Below are positions 13,385-13,943 of a stretch of DNA of 13,943 nt, piece by piece. Numbering within the stretch: position 1 is the stretch's first letter; each line of letters begins with the position of its first letter. The notes under the pieces were generated by a model. It saw nothing but the letters and a program-made list of their open reading frames with translations, was not told where the DNA came from and searched no databases. A program made the translations under genes and the position numbers. This DNA comes from JBBIJR01 sp037445875 (lineage in GTDB: Bacteria; CLD3; SB21): the NCBI GenBank assembly GCA_037445875.1, contig JBBIJR010000083.1:1-13943 (forward strand), given 5' to 3'.

Positions 13385-13943
13385 ATGTCCAGAAAGAAGA
13401 AGATCCTCATCGGGGCGGGCCTGGCCGTGATCATTACGGCCATCGTCGTGCTCAATCTCGGTAATCGGAAGGAAGAAGGCGTCGAAGTCCAGACGGAAAA
13501 GGTCCGCCGGGGCGATGTCGTCAAGACCGTCACGGCTTCCGGAAAGATCCAGCCGGTGACGGACGTCAAGATCAGCTCCAACGTGAGCGCCCGGATCACC
13601 GGTCTCTACGTCAAAGAGGGCGACCGGGTGCACAAGGGACAACGGCTGGTTTCCCTGGACCGGACGGTGTACGAAGCGGCCGTCAATCAGACCAGGGCCG
13701 AGCTCGCACGTTCTCAGGCGCAGTTGACGAATGCCCGGGCGACGCTGGCCAAGGCCAAACAGGACTTCGACCGCGTCAAGGGCCTGTTCGACAAACAGCT
13801 GTCCTCCCAGGCGGACTTCGATGCGGCCACGACGGAACTCGCCACGGCCGAAGCGTCGGTCGAGTCGGCCGAGAGCATGGTGGCCGCCGCCGAAGCTTCG
13901 CTGGACCAGAGCCGGGACAATCTCAGCAAGACCGAGATCTACG
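13385..13943 (+). CDS. Periplasmic adaptor (membrane fusion protein) of an RND- or MacB-type exporter, N-terminal part
   Basis: The first 186 residues are present; the gene runs off the right edge. MSRKKKILIG is followed by a membrane anchor (about 7-25). ASGKIQPVTDVKISSNVSAR (51-70) and ITGLYVKEGDRVHKGQRLVSL (71-91) form the first half of the lipoyl-like hairpin domain seen in MacA, AcrA and HlyD relatives. Residues 95-182 are an Ala/Glu/Gln-rich alpha-hairpin coiled coil (RAELARSQAQLTNA, then TELATAEASVESAE) that would dock onto the TolC-like channel. GGAG (13373-13376) lies 8 nt before ATG 13385. Context and the GKIQPVTDVKISSNVSARI pattern resemble MacA-type adaptors paired with MacB ABC transporters, so the next gene is probably an ABC or RND pump; this cannot be seen here. 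Confidence 0.92.
   Translation, partial: MSRKKKILIGAGLAVIITAIVVLNLGNRKEEGVEVQTEKVRRGDVVKTVTASGKIQPVTDVKISSNVSARITGLYVKEGDRVHKGQRLVSLDRTVYEAAVNQTRAELARSQAQLTNARATLAKAKQDFDRVKGLFDKQLSSQADFDAATTELATAEASVESAESMVAAAEASLDQSRDNLSKTEIY

Noticed and set aside
1..13943. CRISPR arrays, tRNA or rRNA genes, insertion sequences, integrases
   Set aside because: I looked for regularly spaced repeats, cloverleaf-like segments and transposase or integrase motifs on both strands and found none.

Overview
The window reads as a contiguous piece of a G+C-rich bacterial chromosome from a draft or metagenome assembly: a run of 21 Ns at 8089-8109 marks a scaffold gap. The best taxonomic hint is a C-terminal sorting-type domain (FlgD-like/T9SS type A) at 1723-1950, typical of the Bacteroidota/Ignavibacteriota side of the FCB group. 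Clear Shine-Dalgarno sites and sigma70-like promoters are present. I cannot name the species.

Layout. Left (minus strand): the N-terminal third of a family 2 glycosyltransferase running off the edge, then a class I/II aminotransferase with a clear promoter. A 75-codon orphan sorting-domain fragment follows, ending in an excellent rho-independent terminator, then a single-chain ADP-forming acyl-CoA synthetase (2072-4180). Centre: an HNH endonuclease gene (4229-5131) of visibly lower G+C sits between the acyl-CoA synthetase and a convergent orphan OppD/DppD-type ABC ATPase. It is bracketed by an imperfect direct repeat (core 30 of 35 identical) in which both copies encode the overlapping ends of the two neighbouring genes. 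This looks like a one-gene defence cassette dropped into a convergent gene junction. Then comes a phosphomannomutase/phosphoglucomutase with an unusual histone-like Lys/Arg tail, and an antitoxin-PIN toxin pair whose antitoxin is broken by the assembly gap.

Right: glutamate formimidoyltransferase (ftcD) followed 10 nt later by a lipoprotein alpha/beta-hydrolase, which converges and overlaps with a UMF1-type MFS transporter on the minus strand. Divergent from that transporter is an efflux operon: a TolC-like outer-membrane protein and the start of an RND/MacA-type periplasmic adaptor, cut by the window end.

Functionally the window is mostly housekeeping and accessory metabolism: acetate/ATP chemistry, sugar-phosphate isomerisation, histidine/folate one-carbon metabolism and efflux. 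The accessory insertions are the HNH cassette and the toxin-antitoxin pair. The strongest novelty candidates are the HNH cassette with its double-coding repeats and the basic-tailed phosphohexomutase.
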